A DNA stretch of 64,000 nt from Hymenobacter mucosus. GTDB lineage: Bacteria > Bacteroidota > Bacteroidia > Cytophagales > Hymenobacteraceae. The notes beneath the pieces are model-generated. The model had not been told where the DNA came from. It saw nothing but the letters and a program-made list of their open reading frames with translations, and did not search any database. The stretch is taken from the NCBI RefSeq assembly GCF_900188255.1, contig NZ_FZNS01000007.1, forward strand, positions 124,001-188,000, given 5' to 3'. Positions 63,622 through 64,000 of this stretch are shown piece by piece (position 1 is the first letter of the stretch; every line of letters begins with the position of its first letter). The position numbers were made by a program, and so were the translations under genes.

Positions 63622-64000
63622 ATGATGCACCTACACTCCTCGACTACCGGCCGCTCGTACGGCCGCAACCTTCTGCTAGCCAGCGCCGTGCTATTGACTG
63701 GCATGAGCATACCCCAGCAAAGCCTGGCTCAAAAAGCCAACGCTGAAGTAGCCTACTTCGCTGTGCAAACCGGCACCCTCTCCACGGCCTTGCAGCACCT
63801 GCAGCGCCAAGCTGGCGTGAACATCGTGTACGAGGCCAACGACCTAAAGGAGTCCAAGGTGGAGGCAGCCGAGTTTCGGGGCGCCAAGGTGGGCGAAATT
63901 CTGCGCCAACTGCTGCGCAACAAGCCCTTGCGCTTCGAGGAAAAGCAGGGCGTCATTATCCTACAGCCTGCTCCTGCTACGCCAGTGGGCAGTCAGGGCC
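63622..64000 (+). CDS. susC: SusC-type TonB-dependent transporter with STN signalling domain (3' end outside window)
   Basis: The first 126 codons of an outer-membrane transducer/transporter; the frame is open to the window end. An ATG pair at 63622/63625 opens a signal sequence (NLLLASAVLLTGMSIPQQSLAQ), followed by an STN domain: VAYFAVQTGTLSTALQHLQRQAGVNIVYEANDLKESKV and GEILRQLLRNKPLRFEEKQGVIIL. STN domains touch the FecR periplasmic part and pass on the substrate-bound state. The carboxypeptidase-like, plug and barrel domains are expected beyond the edge. The adjoining FecR and sigma genes support this role. Its ligand is unknown. Confidence 0.88.
   Translation, partial: MMHLHSSTTGRSYGRNLLLASAVLLTGMSIPQQSLAQKANAEVAYFAVQTGTLSTALQHLQRQAGVNIVYEANDLKESKVEAAEFRGAKVGEILRQLLRNKPLRFEEKQGVIILQPAPATPVGSQG

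Overview
The window looks like a chromosomal segment from a GC-rich member of the Bacteroidota, most likely Hymenobacter or a close relative. The signs are SusC/SusD outer-membrane pairs, a FecI-type sigma / FecR pair, a type IX secretion (T9SS) type B cargo next to a PorP/SprF protein, many lipoproteins, a Bacteroidota-type promoter, and two large orphan hybrid PAS histidine kinases of a style familiar from Hymenobacter. The genus is an inference from protein character, not from a marker gene.

Layout. 1-20.7 kb is a polysaccharide-utilisation locus for L-arabinofuranose-rich plant glycans: a GH127 cut by the window edge, a GH146-like enzyme, a divergent LacI-family regulator, a second GH127, a SusC gene interrupted by an in-frame TGA, SusD, a very large FG-GAP/ASPIC lipoprotein, a GH51 alpha-L-arabinofuranosidase and an unassigned TIM-barrel-like secreted protein. 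The LacI gene faces the second GH127 gene across a spacer holding a promoter-like pair of boxes and a CG-centred palindrome; another CG-centred palindrome precedes susC. A vanadium haloperoxidase/PAP2 protein follows (20.7-22.2 kb).

22.2-40.5 kb is a looser region: a MITE-like 154-bp element, a decayed gene with a strong hairpin, three sensor histidine kinases (the second frameshifted) without any response regulator, an MFS exporter, a DUF4239 membrane protein, GNAT enzymes (one intact, one pseudogene), a small membrane protein, a roadblock-like protein, an LVIVD lipoprotein coupled to a predicted outer-membrane barrel, and a wrecked metallo-beta-lactamase gene.

40.5-51.2 kb carries secreted and surface proteins: a 1627-residue T9SS type B cargo with eight tandem ~93-residue Ig-like repeats, its PorP/SprF neighbour, a PhoX-like lipoprotein, an imelysin-like/di-haem peroxidase fusion and a BNR-like lipoprotein. 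51.2-59.7 kb is a minus-strand block: tricorn-type protease, GH42 beta-galactosidase, DoxX protein, bestrophin and universal stress protein. 59.9-64.0 kb is a cell-surface-signalling module (ECF sigma, FecR anti-sigma, start of an STN-bearing SusC) with a PafA-type alkaline phosphatase inserted between sigma and anti-sigma genes.

Working model for the first region: SusC/SusD import arabinose-containing oligosaccharides; GH127/GH146 remove beta-L-arabinofuranosyl units, GH51 removes alpha-L-arabinofuranosyl units, and the LacI protein represses the locus until a sugar signal is present. If the TGA in susC is real, the importer is truncated within its barrel. No rRNA, tRNA, CRISPR array, integrase or complete insertion sequence was recognised.
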